64,000 nucleotides of DNA. Source: Tissierellales bacterium (GTDB lineage Bacteria > Bacillota > Clostridia > Tissierellales > Tissierellaceae). Within the stretch, counting starts at the first letter, position 1. Each line of letters opens with the position of its first letter. Below the pieces are notes generated by a model. That model saw only the letters and a program-made list of their open reading frames with translations. It ran no database searches and was not told the origin of the DNA. Positions 18,627-27,268 of this stretch are shown here, one piece after another. The position numbers were made by a program, and so were the translations under genes. The DNA is taken from NCBI GenBank assembly GCA_014360205.1, contig JACIXZ010000005.1, positions 100,722 through 164,721 of the forward strand, written 5' to 3'.

Positions 18627-20459
18627 AAACCTATATGTTTTTACTATTCTTTTTACATATGACCTTATTTCGTCATCACTGAGGTCATTCATTGTTTTTC
18701 TTAATTCTTTCAAATTGTTTTCAAATTCTTTATAATCAATATTTGTAGGCTTAGCTACAAATATTTTTTGATGTTTTGTAGCTGTTACACCTTCTTCGTC
18801 AAGTATTAGTTCCTCATAAAGTTTTTCTCCAGGTCTTAATCCTGTGATTTTAATTGGTATTTCAGTGTATGGTTCAAATCCTGATAATTTAATTAAATCC
18901 TCAGCAAGTTTTATAATCTTAACTGGCTCTCCCATATCCAATATGAAAATCTCTCCACCTTTTGCCATCGCACCTGCTTGAATGACTAAAGACACAGCCT
19001 CTGGTATAGTCATAAAGTACCTAACGACATCTTTGTGTGTAACAGTAACAGGCCCTCCTTCTTGAATCTGTTTTTTAAATAGGGGTATTACACTTCCGTT
19101 GCTGCCAAGCACATTCCCAAATCTTACTGCAACAAATTCTGTATCATATCTGTCATTAAAAGCTTGGATTACAAGTTCACAGACTCTCTTTGATGCCCCC
19201 ATTATATTGGTGGGATTTACAGCTTTATCTGTCGATATCATCACGAATTTTTTAACTCCGTTTTCCACAGCAGCTTTAGCTAAATTAACTGTTCCAAAAA
19301 CATTGTTTTTTATGGCTTCTTTTGGACTAATCTCCATTAGAGGAACATGTTTATGTGCAGCAGCGTGAAATATGACTTCCACTTTTTCTCTTTTTAATAT
19401 CTCTCTTAGTCTATTTTCATCTCTTATTGAAGATATGTAAACAATTAAGTCTAAGTTAGGATACCTTTTTCTTAATTCATTCTCTAGCATATATGCATTA
19501 TTCTCATATATATCTAGTATAATTAGACGTTTTGGACTTTGTGCAGCAATCTGCCTTGCTAGTTCAGAACCTATTGAGCCTCCTCCGCCTGTAATTAATA
19601 CGGTCTTTTCTCTTAAATACAAGCTAATTTCAGAAAGATCGGTTTTTATCTCTTCTCTACCGAGTAAATCCTCTATTTGAACATCTCTTATAGCACTTAC
19701 GCTAACTACCCCGTCTATTAGCTCGTACATACCCGGCAAAATCTTTAGTCTAGCTTTAGTATTCTTTGCAATTTCAACGATTTTGCTGACTTCAGCCTTT
19801 GGCGCTGATGGCATGGCTATGACTATCTCATCTACATTGTACTTATCAACTAGTCTTGGTATATCCTCTCTATTCCCAAGCACAGGCACTCCATAAATTA
19901 ATTTTCCTTTTTTATTTTTATCATCATCTACCAATGCCACAGGTTTATATTTGTATGAGTAATGATTTTTAAATTCTTTTAATATCATCGCTCCAGCATC
20001 TCCAGCTCCCACTATCATTACTCTTGTTATATTTTTTTTGTCATCTGAAGTCCTATGATTAAATCTCTCATAAACTGTTCTTAAAGAGAATCTAAATCCT
20101 CCAATAAGTGCAGTATCAAATACTATCATCATTATATATACCGACCTAGGAAGAGAAGTTTGCAAGAAAGCAAGTACTGCAATAGAAGCTATGTTTGCAA
20201 CTAAACATGCGGCTATAATTTTTAGCATTTCATTTACGCTTGCATACTTCCAAATGCTTCTATAAAGACCAAAAAAATATAGAACTAATAATTTTGATAT
20301 GGATATAAATAAAAAAGTGCTCTTATATACTTCTAAATAACGTAAAAATTGTGGGTCTGATATGTTTTCAAATCTCAAAAAAATTGACAACATAGCTGTA
20401 AAGTTTATGATAAGAAAATCGATAAAAACCATTAGTATGGTATTTTTATTATACCGCAT
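18618..20459 (-). CDS. Membrane-bound nucleotide-sugar 4,6-dehydratase (WbpM/PglF/CapD type)
   Basis: 613 residues, the usual length of the long membrane form. There are four N-terminal transmembrane helices (about 8-110), a first Rossmann-like domain (VMIVGAGDAGAMILKEF, about 147) and then the catalytic SDR domain (TGGGGSIGSELARQ, about 290). The active-site segment reads MGASKR, with Met in place of the usual catalytic Tyr, which is normal for PglF/WbpM enzymes. These convert UDP-GlcNAc to a 4-keto-6-deoxy sugar, the first step to bacillosamine- or QuiNAc-type sugars for surface glycans or glycoprotein. It sits divergent from a Wzy/ligase-like gene and close to SLH proteins, consistent with surface glycan synthesis. 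AGGAGG precedes the ATG. Confidence 0.9.
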   Translation of the reverse strand: MRYNKNTILMVFIDFLIINFTAMLSIFLRFENISDPQFLRYLEVYKSTFLFISISKLLVLYFFGLYRSIWKYASVNEMLKIIAACLVANIASIAVLAFLQTSLPRSVYIMMIVFDTALIGGFRFSLRTVYERFNHRTSDDKKNITRVMIVGAGDAGAMILKEFKNHYSYKYKPVALVDDDKNKKGKLIYGVPVLGNREDIPRLVDKYNVDEIVIAMPSAPKAEVSKIVEIAKNTKARLKILPGMYELIDGVVSVSAIRDVQIEDLLGREEIKTDLSEISLYLREKTVLITGGGGSIGSELARQIAAQSPKRLIILDIYENNAYMLENELRKRYPNLDLIVYISSIRDENRLREILKREKVEVIFHAAAHKHVPLMEISPKEAIKNNVFGTVNLAKAAVENGVKKFVMISTDKAVNPTNIMGASKRVCELVIQAFNDRYDTEFVAVRFGNVLGSNGSVIPLFKKQIQEGGPVTVTHKDVVRYFMTIPEAVSLVIQAGAMAKGGEIFILDMGEPVKIIKLAEDLIKLSGFEPYTEIPIKITGLRPGEKLYEELILDEEGVTATKHQKIFVAKPTNIDYKEFENNLKELRKTMNDLSDDEIRSYVKRIVKTYRFEE

Positions 20460-20572
20460 ATATTTTTTCCTCCTTAAAATCTCTTAATTTATCCTACAAT
20501 AAATATTATTTAATTTCAATAGATAGTATTAAATTTGTTAATATTTTACTTAAAACTAACTTTTAAATAGTG

Positions 20573-20578
20573 TATAAT
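20573..20578 (+). promoter_or_regulatory. Putative -10 element for the Wzy/ligase-like gene
   Basis: TATAAT preceded by GTG, 28 bp before the ATG at 20607 in the 147-bp divergent spacer. A poor TTAAAA lies 17 bp upstream as a possible -35. Confidence 0.45.
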
Positions 20579-20606
20579 ACTTATATAACATTATAAGGAG
20601 GTAGCT

Positions 20607-22439
20607 ATGGCAAAGAATAAAAATACAATTAAAAAATCAAATAAAAAATATAAATACGATATATGGATAATATTACCACTGATAATTGCAGTTGCAATTA
20701 TACCTCTTATTGTATATATGAAGGTAGTTGAAGTGCCAGCAGAACTTAAATATTTTACAAATGGACAAGACAATGCTGACTTTTTCTCGTATTACAAAAT
20801 GGTTTGGTTGTCCATAACAGCTTTTATTGGGCTATTTATGTTTTTTTCAAGAAGTTATTTAAATAAAAATATTGAACTTAGAAAAGACAAATTCTATTAT
20901 CCTATGTTAATTTATGCAGCATTGATAATAATTTCAGTTATTTTTTCAAGCTATAAATCAGTGGCTTTAAAAGGATTTATAGATCGCTATGAAGGAATGT
21001 ATGCTCTTCTTTCATACTTGATTTTGATGTTTTTGGCATATAATACAGTCGACAATGAAAAACAGGTAAAAGCATTAATATATTCACTTTCAGTATCCTC
21101 TTTGGTTATGGCATTAATCGGATTAACTCAGTTTTTGGGAAGAGACTTCTTTATGACTGATTTCGGAAAAAATCTCATATTGCCAAATGCTTACGAGCAT
21201 TTAAAAGATACTTTAAACTTCACATTTGCTGCAAGCAAAGCAACCTATGGTACGCTTTATAACATAAACTATGTTGGTGTTTATACGAGCATGATTTTTA
21301 CTATAGCATTGACTATGGTGCTTTTGCTAAAAGATAAAAAGCAAAGACTATTCTTTTTGTTGGTAGGCGCTGCAAACTTCTTGACACTGCTTGGATCTAG
21401 GTCTAGAGCAGCATTGTTAAGCTTTGTAGTTTATGTAGTTTTAGCAATAATATTCTATAGAAAGCAGATCAGACACAATATAAAGTTCTTTGCTTTAGCA
21501 TTTGTTTTAGTAGCAGTCATATTCTTCGGAGTTAACACTGCATTAGATGGAACAGTTACTGATAGATTGATATCAGGTGTAAAATCGTTAGTTGAAGTTC
21601 ATTATATAGACTTTGAAGATATTGTATTGGAAGACAATGTAATAGACATAAAATTTACTGACCATGAAATTAAAATTGTAAATGAAGATGGTTTTTTTAG
21701 TTTTTATGATGAATACGGTACTCCTCTTGAAGTTGAGATGATTGAAGAAGGAACTTACAAGGCTACAAAAGAGCCCTACAATAAACATACCATTCATTTG
21801 ATTCTGTCAGATACGCACGGACTGATAGTTCAAGCAGATTTAAATACGAATAGAGGAAGTAAATCCATTAGATTTGCATATGATGAAAGCAACAATACCA
21901 AAGCTTTAGGATACAGTGGAGAACTTTTGGGAAATGAAGAGATAAGAGCAGAATACTTTAATTTTGAAGGCAGAGAATATATGGCATCAAATAGGGGTTA
22001 TATATGGTCTAGGTCTATTCCTTTAATAAAGGGCACAGTACTTATTGGTCATGGCCCAGATACCTATGGCATATACTTCCCTAACAACGATTTTGTCGGG
22101 AAAATTAAAGGATTAAACAGCATTTACTCTGTTGTTGACAAACCACACAACATGTATTTGCAAACTGCTATAAACACAGGTTTAGTGTCACTATTAGCTC
22201 AGCTTTCTATATTTATAATGTATATTATTACTAGCTTTAAAGCTTATTTTAAGAAAGATGATTATAATGATTTTATAGAGGTCACAGGCCTTGGAATATT
22301 CTTTGCGGTAAGCATGTATCTCTTTACAGGTCTTTCTAATGACAGCATAGTTTCAGTAGCACCTATATTTTGGGTCTTATTGGGTACAGGCTTTATAATA
22401 AACAGAAAAGTAATTGAGAAAGAAAAAGGGATAGCTTAG
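20607..22439 (+). CDS. O-antigen ligase / Wzy-like polytopic membrane protein
   Basis: 610-residue polytopic membrane protein with about ten hydrophobic helices. The Wzy_C/O-antigen-ligase signature is visible near the C-terminus as GHGPDTYGIYFP and DKPHNMYLQTAINTGL. Such proteins polymerise lipid-linked repeat units or transfer finished glycan to an acceptor on the outer face of the membrane. Between the central helices and the signature lies an unusually large hydrophilic, beta-rich insert (about residues 325-455), probably extracellular. TAAGGAGGTAGCT precedes the ATG. The gene is divergent from the dehydratase and convergent with the YvrJ/DUF2922/DUF1659 operon. In a Gram-positive the acceptor could be S-layer protein or a wall polymer (inference). 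Confidence 0.82.
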   Translation: MAKNKNTIKKSNKKYKYDIWIILPLIIAVAIIPLIVYMKVVEVPAELKYFTNGQDNADFFSYYKMVWLSITAFIGLFMFFSRSYLNKNIELRKDKFYYPMLIYAALIIISVIFSSYKSVALKGFIDRYEGMYALLSYLILMFLAYNTVDNEKQVKALIYSLSVSSLVMALIGLTQFLGRDFFMTDFGKNLILPNAYEHLKDTLNFTFAASKATYGTLYNINYVGVYTSMIFTIALTMVLLLKDKKQRLFFLLVGAANFLTLLGSRSRAALLSFVVYVVLAIIFYRKQIRHNIKFFALAFVLVAVIFFGVNTALDGTVTDRLISGVKSLVEVHYIDFEDIVLEDNVIDIKFTDHEIKIVNEDGFFSFYDEYGTPLEVEMIEEGTYKATKEPYNKHTIHLILSDTHGLIVQADLNTNRGSKSIRFAYDESNNTKALGYSGELLGNEEIRAEYFNFEGREYMASNRGYIWSRSIPLIKGTVLIGHGPDTYGIYFPNNDFVGKIKGLNSIYSVVDKPHNMYLQTAINTGLVSLLAQLSIFIMYIITSFKAYFKKDDYNDFIEVTGLGIFFAVSMYLFTGLSNDSIVSVAPIFWVLLGTGFIINRKVIEKEKGIA

Positions 22440-22450
22440 GCTATCCTTTT
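22429..22450. terminator. Terminator with the stop codon of the Wzy-like gene in its loop
   Basis: GGATAGC (22429-22435), loop TTAG, GCTATCC (22440-22446), then TTTT. The plus-strand TAG stop (22437-22439) lies in the loop. The minus-strand yvrJ-like gene ends three bases away, so the hairpin can serve both. Confidence 0.75.
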
Positions 22451-22595
22451 AATTTAGCTTTGTTTCTATGACTTTTGATAACTCTGTTATACTTTTAGTA
22501 AGCTCATTTAGCTTTCCTTCGATCCTTACTAATAAAAATAGCGATATGACGATAGGAAAACCTAAATTAGCGATATTGGTATAGAGTTCTTCCAT
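22449..22595 (-). CDS. YvrJ family small protein
   Basis: A 48-residue protein. It starts MEELYTNIANLGFPIVISLF and continues with a single hydrophobic segment (about 10-24) and a charged amphipathic tail (VRIEGKLNELTKSITELSK). This is the YvrJ family pattern, in which N.GFPI.VS..LL.R.E.K...L are conserved. GAGGTGGGAGAA precedes the ATG. It is the last gene of a DUF1659-DUF2922-YvrJ trio, a grouping that recurs in Firmicutes without assigned function (family knowledge). It is probably a single-pass membrane protein. Confidence 0.85.
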   Translation of the reverse strand: MEELYTNIANLGFPIVISLFLLVRIEGKLNELTKSITELSKVIETKLN

Positions 22596-22615
22596 TTCTC
22601 CCACCTCTTTAAATT

Positions 22616-22638
22616 AAAGGGAGCCCGTGGCCCCCTTT
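22616..22638 (-). terminator. Internal hairpin between the DUF2922 and YvrJ genes
   Basis: AAAGGG-A-GCC (22616-22625), loop CGT, GGC-C-CCCTTT (22629-22638), with AATTT following on the minus strand. It lies right after the DUF2922 stop and so would lower the share of transcript that reaches yvrJ. Confidence 0.6.
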
Positions 22639-22639
22639 A

Positions 22640-22858
22640 TTAAAATTCTATTTCTGTAGTTGATGTAGTGACTATATTGGCTTTATTTGGTGCTGTCAGC
22701 AAACCATTTCTTGATACAAACACATCAAGTCCAGCAAGATTTGTCATAGCCTGATATATTTCTTCTTGTGTTAAATCTTCTCTAGGATTGTCTAAAGATA
22801 TGCTATATGCTTTGTTTGCTGCATCTAAAAACTGCATGATTAATTTTCTTTTTTCCAT
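22640..22858 (-). CDS. DUF2922 family protein
   Basis: A 72-residue soluble protein. The sequence MEKRKLIMQFLDAANKAYSI... with ...TQEEIYQAMTNLAGLDVF and ...KANIVTTSTTEIEF is the DUF2922 pattern, usually encoded beside DUF1659 as here. No function is established for the family. AAGGAGAATATT precedes the ATG. The gene lies 20 bp downstream of the DUF1659 gene and 45 bp upstream of yvrJ, with a hairpin in the latter gap. No signal peptide or membrane segment. Confidence 0.85.
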   Translation of the reverse strand: MEKRKLIMQFLDAANKAYSISLDNPREDLTQEEIYQAMTNLAGLDVFVSRNGLLTAPNKANIVTTSTTEIEF

Positions 22859-22878
22859 TAATATTCTCCTTTCTTAAA

Positions 22879-23088
22879 TTATTCAGTTACAATAGCTTCT
22901 TCGATTCTTTTAACATTTACAAGTGCTTTTTCTTGTAATCCTGAAAGTATCTCTCCTGCTGATAATATGTTTTCGTCAGTTGCTGTAAGATTGATGTTTG
23001 AATAAGTCTTTGATTCAATTTTTTGTTTTCCGTCCACTACACCGCCATCAAGCTCAAGCTTTAAACTTTTCTTTGTTATCTCAACCAT
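22879..23088 (-). CDS. DUF1659 family protein
   Basis: A 69-residue soluble protein. The pattern SLKLELDGGVVDGKQKIESKTYSNI..TATDENILSAGEILSGL is that of DUF1659, a short beta/alpha protein found in Firmicutes beside DUF2922. Function unknown. GGGGGGTGAGAAA precedes the ATG. It is the first gene of the three-gene operon 23088-22449, which starts 64 bp downstream of the terminator of the large SLH protein gene. Confidence 0.85.
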   Translation of the reverse strand: MVEITKKSLKLELDGGVVDGKQKIESKTYSNINLTATDENILSAGEILSGLQEKALVNVKRIEEAIVTE

Positions 23089-23152
23089 TTTCTCACCCCC
23101 CTATACTCTATATATATGATTTAGAGGCAATATGTACTACATTTAGGCATAA

Positions 23153-23178
23153 AAAAACCTCGGTTACCCGAGGTTTTT
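23153..23178 (-). terminator. Terminator of the SLH protein gene 23193-25961
   Basis: AAAAACCTCGG (23153-23163), loop TTAC, CCGAGGTTTTT (23168-23178), with a run of Ts on the minus strand. It isolates the S-layer gene from the DUF1659 operon. Confidence 0.9.
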
Positions 23179-23192
23179 AGTTTAGTGGTTAG

Positions 23193-25961
23193 TTATTGAG
23201 CAACATGAACTCTGATTTGTGTGTTAAGTCCATCAATGAATGCATGAACAACAAAGCTTTCACCTGCTGTTAAACCAGTAGCTGTTAGAACATTTCCTGC
23301 TACACTAACTTTAGGATTTATTCCAGTGACTGGGCTTCCTGTTACTGCAAAGCTAAATCCAGTAGTTTTAGCTACCCCGTATTGGTCTATAGCAACAAAT
23401 TTCAAAGCTGAACTTGTTGTTAAATTGTTTGAACCATTAAGTGCACTTGCTGAAATTTCCACTGCTCCTTCAACTGTTTTTGCCCCTGATTTTGCAACTA
23501 AAGATTGTGCTTTTGGTGCTGCATCGCTGTATACTACTTCTTTAGTCAAAGTATAGCTGTTTGTTCCAGCTTCAACTAATACTGTTATAGTTGATTTTAC
23601 ATCTGCGCCATTAGTTGGAACTATTGCTGATAATGTTGTTGGTGCTATATATGCTCCAGCTGTGGTAATTTGCAATCCATTAGTAGCTGTAACTAATTTT
23701 ATCATATCTTGTGGTACTTCTACTTTATTCCCATTAACAAGCCCGTATATTTTTACTTGTTGATTGTAATCAGCATGATTTGAACTGTAACCTGTATAGA
23801 ATTTGTTCAAATCTTCTATTCCAAATGATGTTATTGTATTTCTATCTACAACTCTAATAGTAACATCCATTTGATCGAGTAATTCAGAGCCTTTGTATAA
23901 TTTTACTGTATATACGTCAGATCCTGGAGTTGCTGTTGCAGAAATCATACCAATTGCAGAACCAGTAGTTGAAGTACCTGATTTCTTTACTACATTATAA
24001 CTAAAAGCACCTGAAGTACTTACTACAATTTCTTCTCCATATTGATCAAGGAATACTACATTCCCTACTATTTTTGTATTCATGTTTGGATCATTTGCTA
24101 ACATTGAAACAAAGTCTGAGCTCATTCCTTTAATTGATTCTGGTACAGGTTGAGCCAGTGCATTTAAAGTTAATGTTTGAGCTTTTCCAGTTCCAGTAAC
24201 TACTACTAATGATACTGGAGAAGCTGTTGGTGTAATCTGAATTGTTACCACACCAGTTGTATAGTTAGTTTTAGTACTTAAAGTAGCATTTGTTGCAGTT
24301 ATAGAAGAATTAGTGTTTAAAGTTAATTGATTAGTACCTGAACCATTAATTGTTATATCTTTAAGAGCCATTTCATTGCCATATGTGTCAATTACGGTTA
24401 CAGGCAATGTAGATGTCTTATTGATTTTTAATTCAGATTCTGGAGCACCTACTGTAACAACGTCTATTCTAGGATTTGCTAATATATTAAATGTAGCAGA
24501 TGCAGTTTTTCCAGTAGTTTGTGCAACTATAGTTAAAACAACTGTTCCAGATATTGCTGACGGTGTTGCAGCTTGTAATTCAATTACTGTTCTTCCATCT
24601 GATAAGTCTTTAAATCCTTTTGGATTTAATATTTGTGAATTTGAAGTGTAAATATTAACTCCTGTCAATTCACTTGCCTTTAATACATTTCCATATTGGT
24701 CTTTTATCTCTACAGGAATATAGTATTTAGCTAAATTGGTATTCAAGTTTGTAACATTGATTGGTTTAGCAGCCAATGTTGCATCATCAGTTTTTAATTC
24801 GCCGATTTTTATTTCAGCTACTTGTGCTCCTTGAGCAACTTTCATAGTCTTAGTTGCAATAACTCCTGTTTGAGGATCAACTATAGTAACAACTACAGTT
24901 TCACCAACTACAAATGCGCCTGGAGATACTGTTAAAGTCAATTGACCCGAAGCAACTGTGCCTGTACCTTTAGATGAAGAAACATTTCCAGAGAATCCTG
25001 ATATTTCTTCTCCATATTGGTTTAATGCTACAACTCCCGCTTTAACTTGAGTATTTGTAGGAGCATTAGAAATTACTAAAACATCTCCTTTTATTTCAAT
25101 AGAAGTAAGTTTTGCAGCTTCTACTTTTAATGTAGCTGTCAATGGTGTATCAGTTAATCCAGTTACTTTTACAGTATAGTCACCAGCAACCATGTTTGTG
25201 TTGAATTCAATTACTGCTGATTTATTGTCATCAGCCCATGTAACTGATTTCACTGATGGTTTAATAGTGCCTCTTGTAATTTCAATAACTGCTTTTGTTT
25301 TGTCAACTGGTTGATTGAATGATACAGTGATTTTTCTAGCTCCTGTTGCATTTGCTGTTACTACTAGTTCATCAACAGGCATTTCAATTCCTAATGTTTC
25401 AGCTAGTGTTTTATCACTGTCTTTAACATTTGTATTAAGTGCTGTTACTGTCATAACTGCCATATGGCCTCTTGGTACTTTAGCTGTTGCAGTAAGAGTT
25501 ACGCCTTCTAATAAGCCTAATTCTTTTGCTGTTGTGTAAGCATCTTCCCACTCAACATCTGTGTAACCAAGAGCTCTTAATAATACTAGAGCGTAATCTT
25601 GTACAGTTATGTCATCATTAAATCCGAATTTTGCATCATTGTATCCTTTGTAATACCCTTCTGCTTGTGCCCAGCCTAGGAAAGGTATATAATACTTGAT
25701 TGTTATGTCTTTCCATGTTGGAGCGTCTGGATAATTCTCTGCTACCTCTTCTTCGCCTAGAAGTCTAGCTAGCATTACTACTGCGTCTCTTCTTAAAAGA
25801 GTCTTATCTAGCATTAAATTGCCGTTTTGATCTCCTTTAAGAACGCCTAATTGCTCTAGAAGTTCCCCTGCTTCCTCTTGAGGAGTTGCAGCTTGTGCAT
25901 ACACAGGAATCATTCCTAGAACCATTACTAAAGCTAACACCAATGATAGGGTTCTCTTCAT
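23193..25961 (-). CDS. SLH-domain S-layer protein, candidate major surface-layer protein
   Basis: 922 residues. It has a signal peptide (MKRTLSLVLALVMVLGMIPV...AQA) and an N-terminal SLH region (about 28-185), with LLRRDAVVMLARLLGEE, PFLGWAQAEGYYKGYND, FGFNDDITVQDYALVLLRAL and VPRGHMAVMTVTALN. The remainder is about 700 residues of Thr/Val/Ser-rich Ig-like beta domains. It would anchor to the wall polymer through SLH. A near-consensus sigma-A promoter, an AAGGAGGTAATTAG ribosome-binding site and a strong terminator fit a highly expressed structural protein, so it is the best candidate in the window for the main S-layer subunit (inference). It contains very few charged residues in the Ig-like part. 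Confidence 0.88.
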   Translation of the reverse strand: MKRTLSLVLALVMVLGMIPVYAQAATPQEEAGELLEQLGVLKGDQNGNLMLDKTLLRRDAVVMLARLLGEEEVAENYPDAPTWKDITIKYYIPFLGWAQAEGYYKGYNDAKFGFNDDITVQDYALVLLRALGYTDVEWEDAYTTAKELGLLEGVTLTATAKVPRGHMAVMTVTALNTNVKDSDKTLAETLGIEMPVDELVVTANATGARKITVSFNQPVDKTKAVIEITRGTIKPSVKSVTWADDNKSAVIEFNTNMVAGDYTVKVTGLTDTPLTATLKVEAAKLTSIEIKGDVLVISNAPTNTQVKAGVVALNQYGEEISGFSGNVSSSKGTGTVASGQLTLTVSPGAFVVGETVVVTIVDPQTGVIATKTMKVAQGAQVAEIKIGELKTDDATLAAKPINVTNLNTNLAKYYIPVEIKDQYGNVLKASELTGVNIYTSNSQILNPKGFKDLSDGRTVIELQAATPSAISGTVVLTIVAQTTGKTASATFNILANPRIDVVTVGAPESELKINKTSTLPVTVIDTYGNEMALKDITINGSGTNQLTLNTNSSITATNATLSTKTNYTTGVVTIQITPTASPVSLVVVTGTGKAQTLTLNALAQPVPESIKGMSSDFVSMLANDPNMNTKIVGNVVFLDQYGEEIVVSTSGAFSYNVVKKSGTSTTGSAIGMISATATPGSDVYTVKLYKGSELLDQMDVTIRVVDRNTITSFGIEDLNKFYTGYSSNHADYNQQVKIYGLVNGNKVEVPQDMIKLVTATNGLQITTAGAYIAPTTLSAIVPTNGADVKSTITVLVEAGTNSYTLTKEVVYSDAAPKAQSLVAKSGAKTVEGAVEISASALNGSNNLTTSSALKFVAIDQYGVAKTTGFSFAVTGSPVTGINPKVSVAGNVLTATGLTAGESFVVHAFIDGLNTQIRVHVAQ

Positions 25962-26032
25962 GTTCTAATTACCTCCTTATAATTTTGTTTAAATTTTGTA
26001 CTGTTAAGTACAGTAACTCGCACTTTACAGTT

Positions 26033-26061
26033 ATTATAACATCTACTTTAGCTGCGGTCAA
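26033..26061 (-). promoter_or_regulatory. Near-consensus sigma-A promoter of the S-layer gene
   Basis: Minus strand TTGACC (26056-26061), 17-bp spacer, TATAAT (26033-26038). The 5' leader of about 65 nt contains the inverted repeat TACTGT/ACAGTA and ends in AAGGAGG. Confidence 0.8.
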
Positions 26062-26163
26062 TAAAATGTAAATATATTGCAGCATTACTAAAGTAGTTAC
26101 TATACTTTGATTATACACCAAATTTTGAGTTTTAGTATTACAAATTTGTTACATTTAAGTCAT

Positions 26164-27255
26164 TCAGTTGTTTAAGTAGTCAATTGCCTTCTCAAGTTGA
26201 GTATCAAAGGTTTCATTTTCTACTATTAAATCTGGTGTGACTCCTACTCCATCTATCTTTACCCACTTTGGGCTAAAATATTCAGCTACAGTTAATTTAA
26301 TTGCATCTCCTTTTGGAAGTTGAACTATGTTTTGTACTGTGCCTTTTCCATAAGTCTTTGTCCCTATGATGTAGCCTGCTTTTGTGTCTTTTACTGCTGC
26401 TGCAACGATTTCTGAGGCACTAGCACTCTTTTCGTTTACTAATACTACGAGCTTATATTTGCTTTCTTCCAAATTAGAATAATAACTTTGTACATTTCCA
26501 TATTTATCTTTTATATGAACAATTGGTCCTTTTGGAACAAAGAGGTTGGCTACTTTTACAGCTTCATCTAAATATCCGCCAGGGTTATCTCTTAAGTCAA
26601 GTATGACTTTATTAGTTCCAACAGTATCTATATATTTAAGTGCTTCCTTTACTTTTTCACTCGCTTCATCACTAAAGCTATTTAGTTTTATATAGCCTAC
26701 TCCTCTAAATACATCATACTCCACTGGTGAGATCTCAATTTTTTCTCTTCTTACTTTAAAGACCTTTAATTCATTTTCTCGTTTTATCTCGATGCGAACT
26801 ATATTCCCAGCTTTCCCTCGCAATAGAGAAGTTACTTGTTCCAAGCTAAGTCCTTCTACTTTTTGATAGTTGACGCTTACTATAACATCTCCTGCTTTTA
26901 GACCTTGAGCTTTTGCAGGTGTGTCATCTAAGACTCTATCAATTACCACTTTGTTATTTTCAAGCTTTAAGACTATGCCTATACCTGAAAATGATTGATT
27001 TAAACTGTTTATAAACTCTTCATACTCTTCTTTAGTGTAGTAGTCGCTGTGTGGATCTAAGTTTTGCAGTAGACCTTTTAATATGTTGTTTTGGTGAGTT
27101 TCGTAGTCTATGTCTTTAATGTAATGAGCATTTATATATTCAACTATAAAATCCACATAGCTATAGTCTACTGATGTTTGAGCAAAACTAAAACTTGGCA
27201 GTAGAAGTGTAAGCGTGAGTAAAAGTACTAGTATTTTATTGGTTTTCTTTTTCAT
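26164..27255 (-). CDS. C-terminal processing peptidase (S41 family, CtpA type)
   Basis: 363 residues. Signal peptide/N-terminal membrane anchor (KKTNKILVLLLTLTLLLPSF), PDZ domain (about 85-165; FSGIGIVLKLENNKVVIDRV) and S41 protease core with catalytic serine in NEKSASASEIVAAA (about 280-285) and lysine in GTKTYGKGTVQN (about 305-310). Such enzymes cleave exported proteins or regulatory substrates outside the membrane. It is the last gene of a unit running from 30929 (LtaS-like, LtaS-like, protease), 13 bp after the upstream stop, so it may act on envelope proteins made with teichoic acid (inference). It lacks the C-terminal peptidoglycan-binding domain some homologues carry. Confidence 0.92.
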   Translation of the reverse strand: MKKKTNKILVLLLTLTLLLPSFSFAQTSVDYSYVDFIVEYINAHYIKDIDYETHQNNILKGLLQNLDPHSDYYTKEEYEEFINSLNQSFSGIGIVLKLENNKVVIDRVLDDTPAKAQGLKAGDVIVSVNYQKVEGLSLEQVTSLLRGKAGNIVRIEIKRENELKVFKVRREKIEISPVEYDVFRGVGYIKLNSFSDEASEKVKEALKYIDTVGTNKVILDLRDNPGGYLDEAVKVANLFVPKGPIVHIKDKYGNVQSYYSNLEESKYKLVVLVNEKSASASEIVAAAVKDTKAGYIIGTKTYGKGTVQNIVQLPKGDAIKLTVAEYFSPKWVKIDGVGVTPDLIVENETFDTQLEKAIDYLNN

Positions 27256-27268
27256 TCATATCATCCCT

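Noticed and set aside
26138..26153. Second promoter or operator upstream of the S-layer gene
   Set aside because: TTACAAATTTGTTACA is only a near-palindrome in very AT-rich DNA; noted under the yabE-like finding but not strong enough as a feature.
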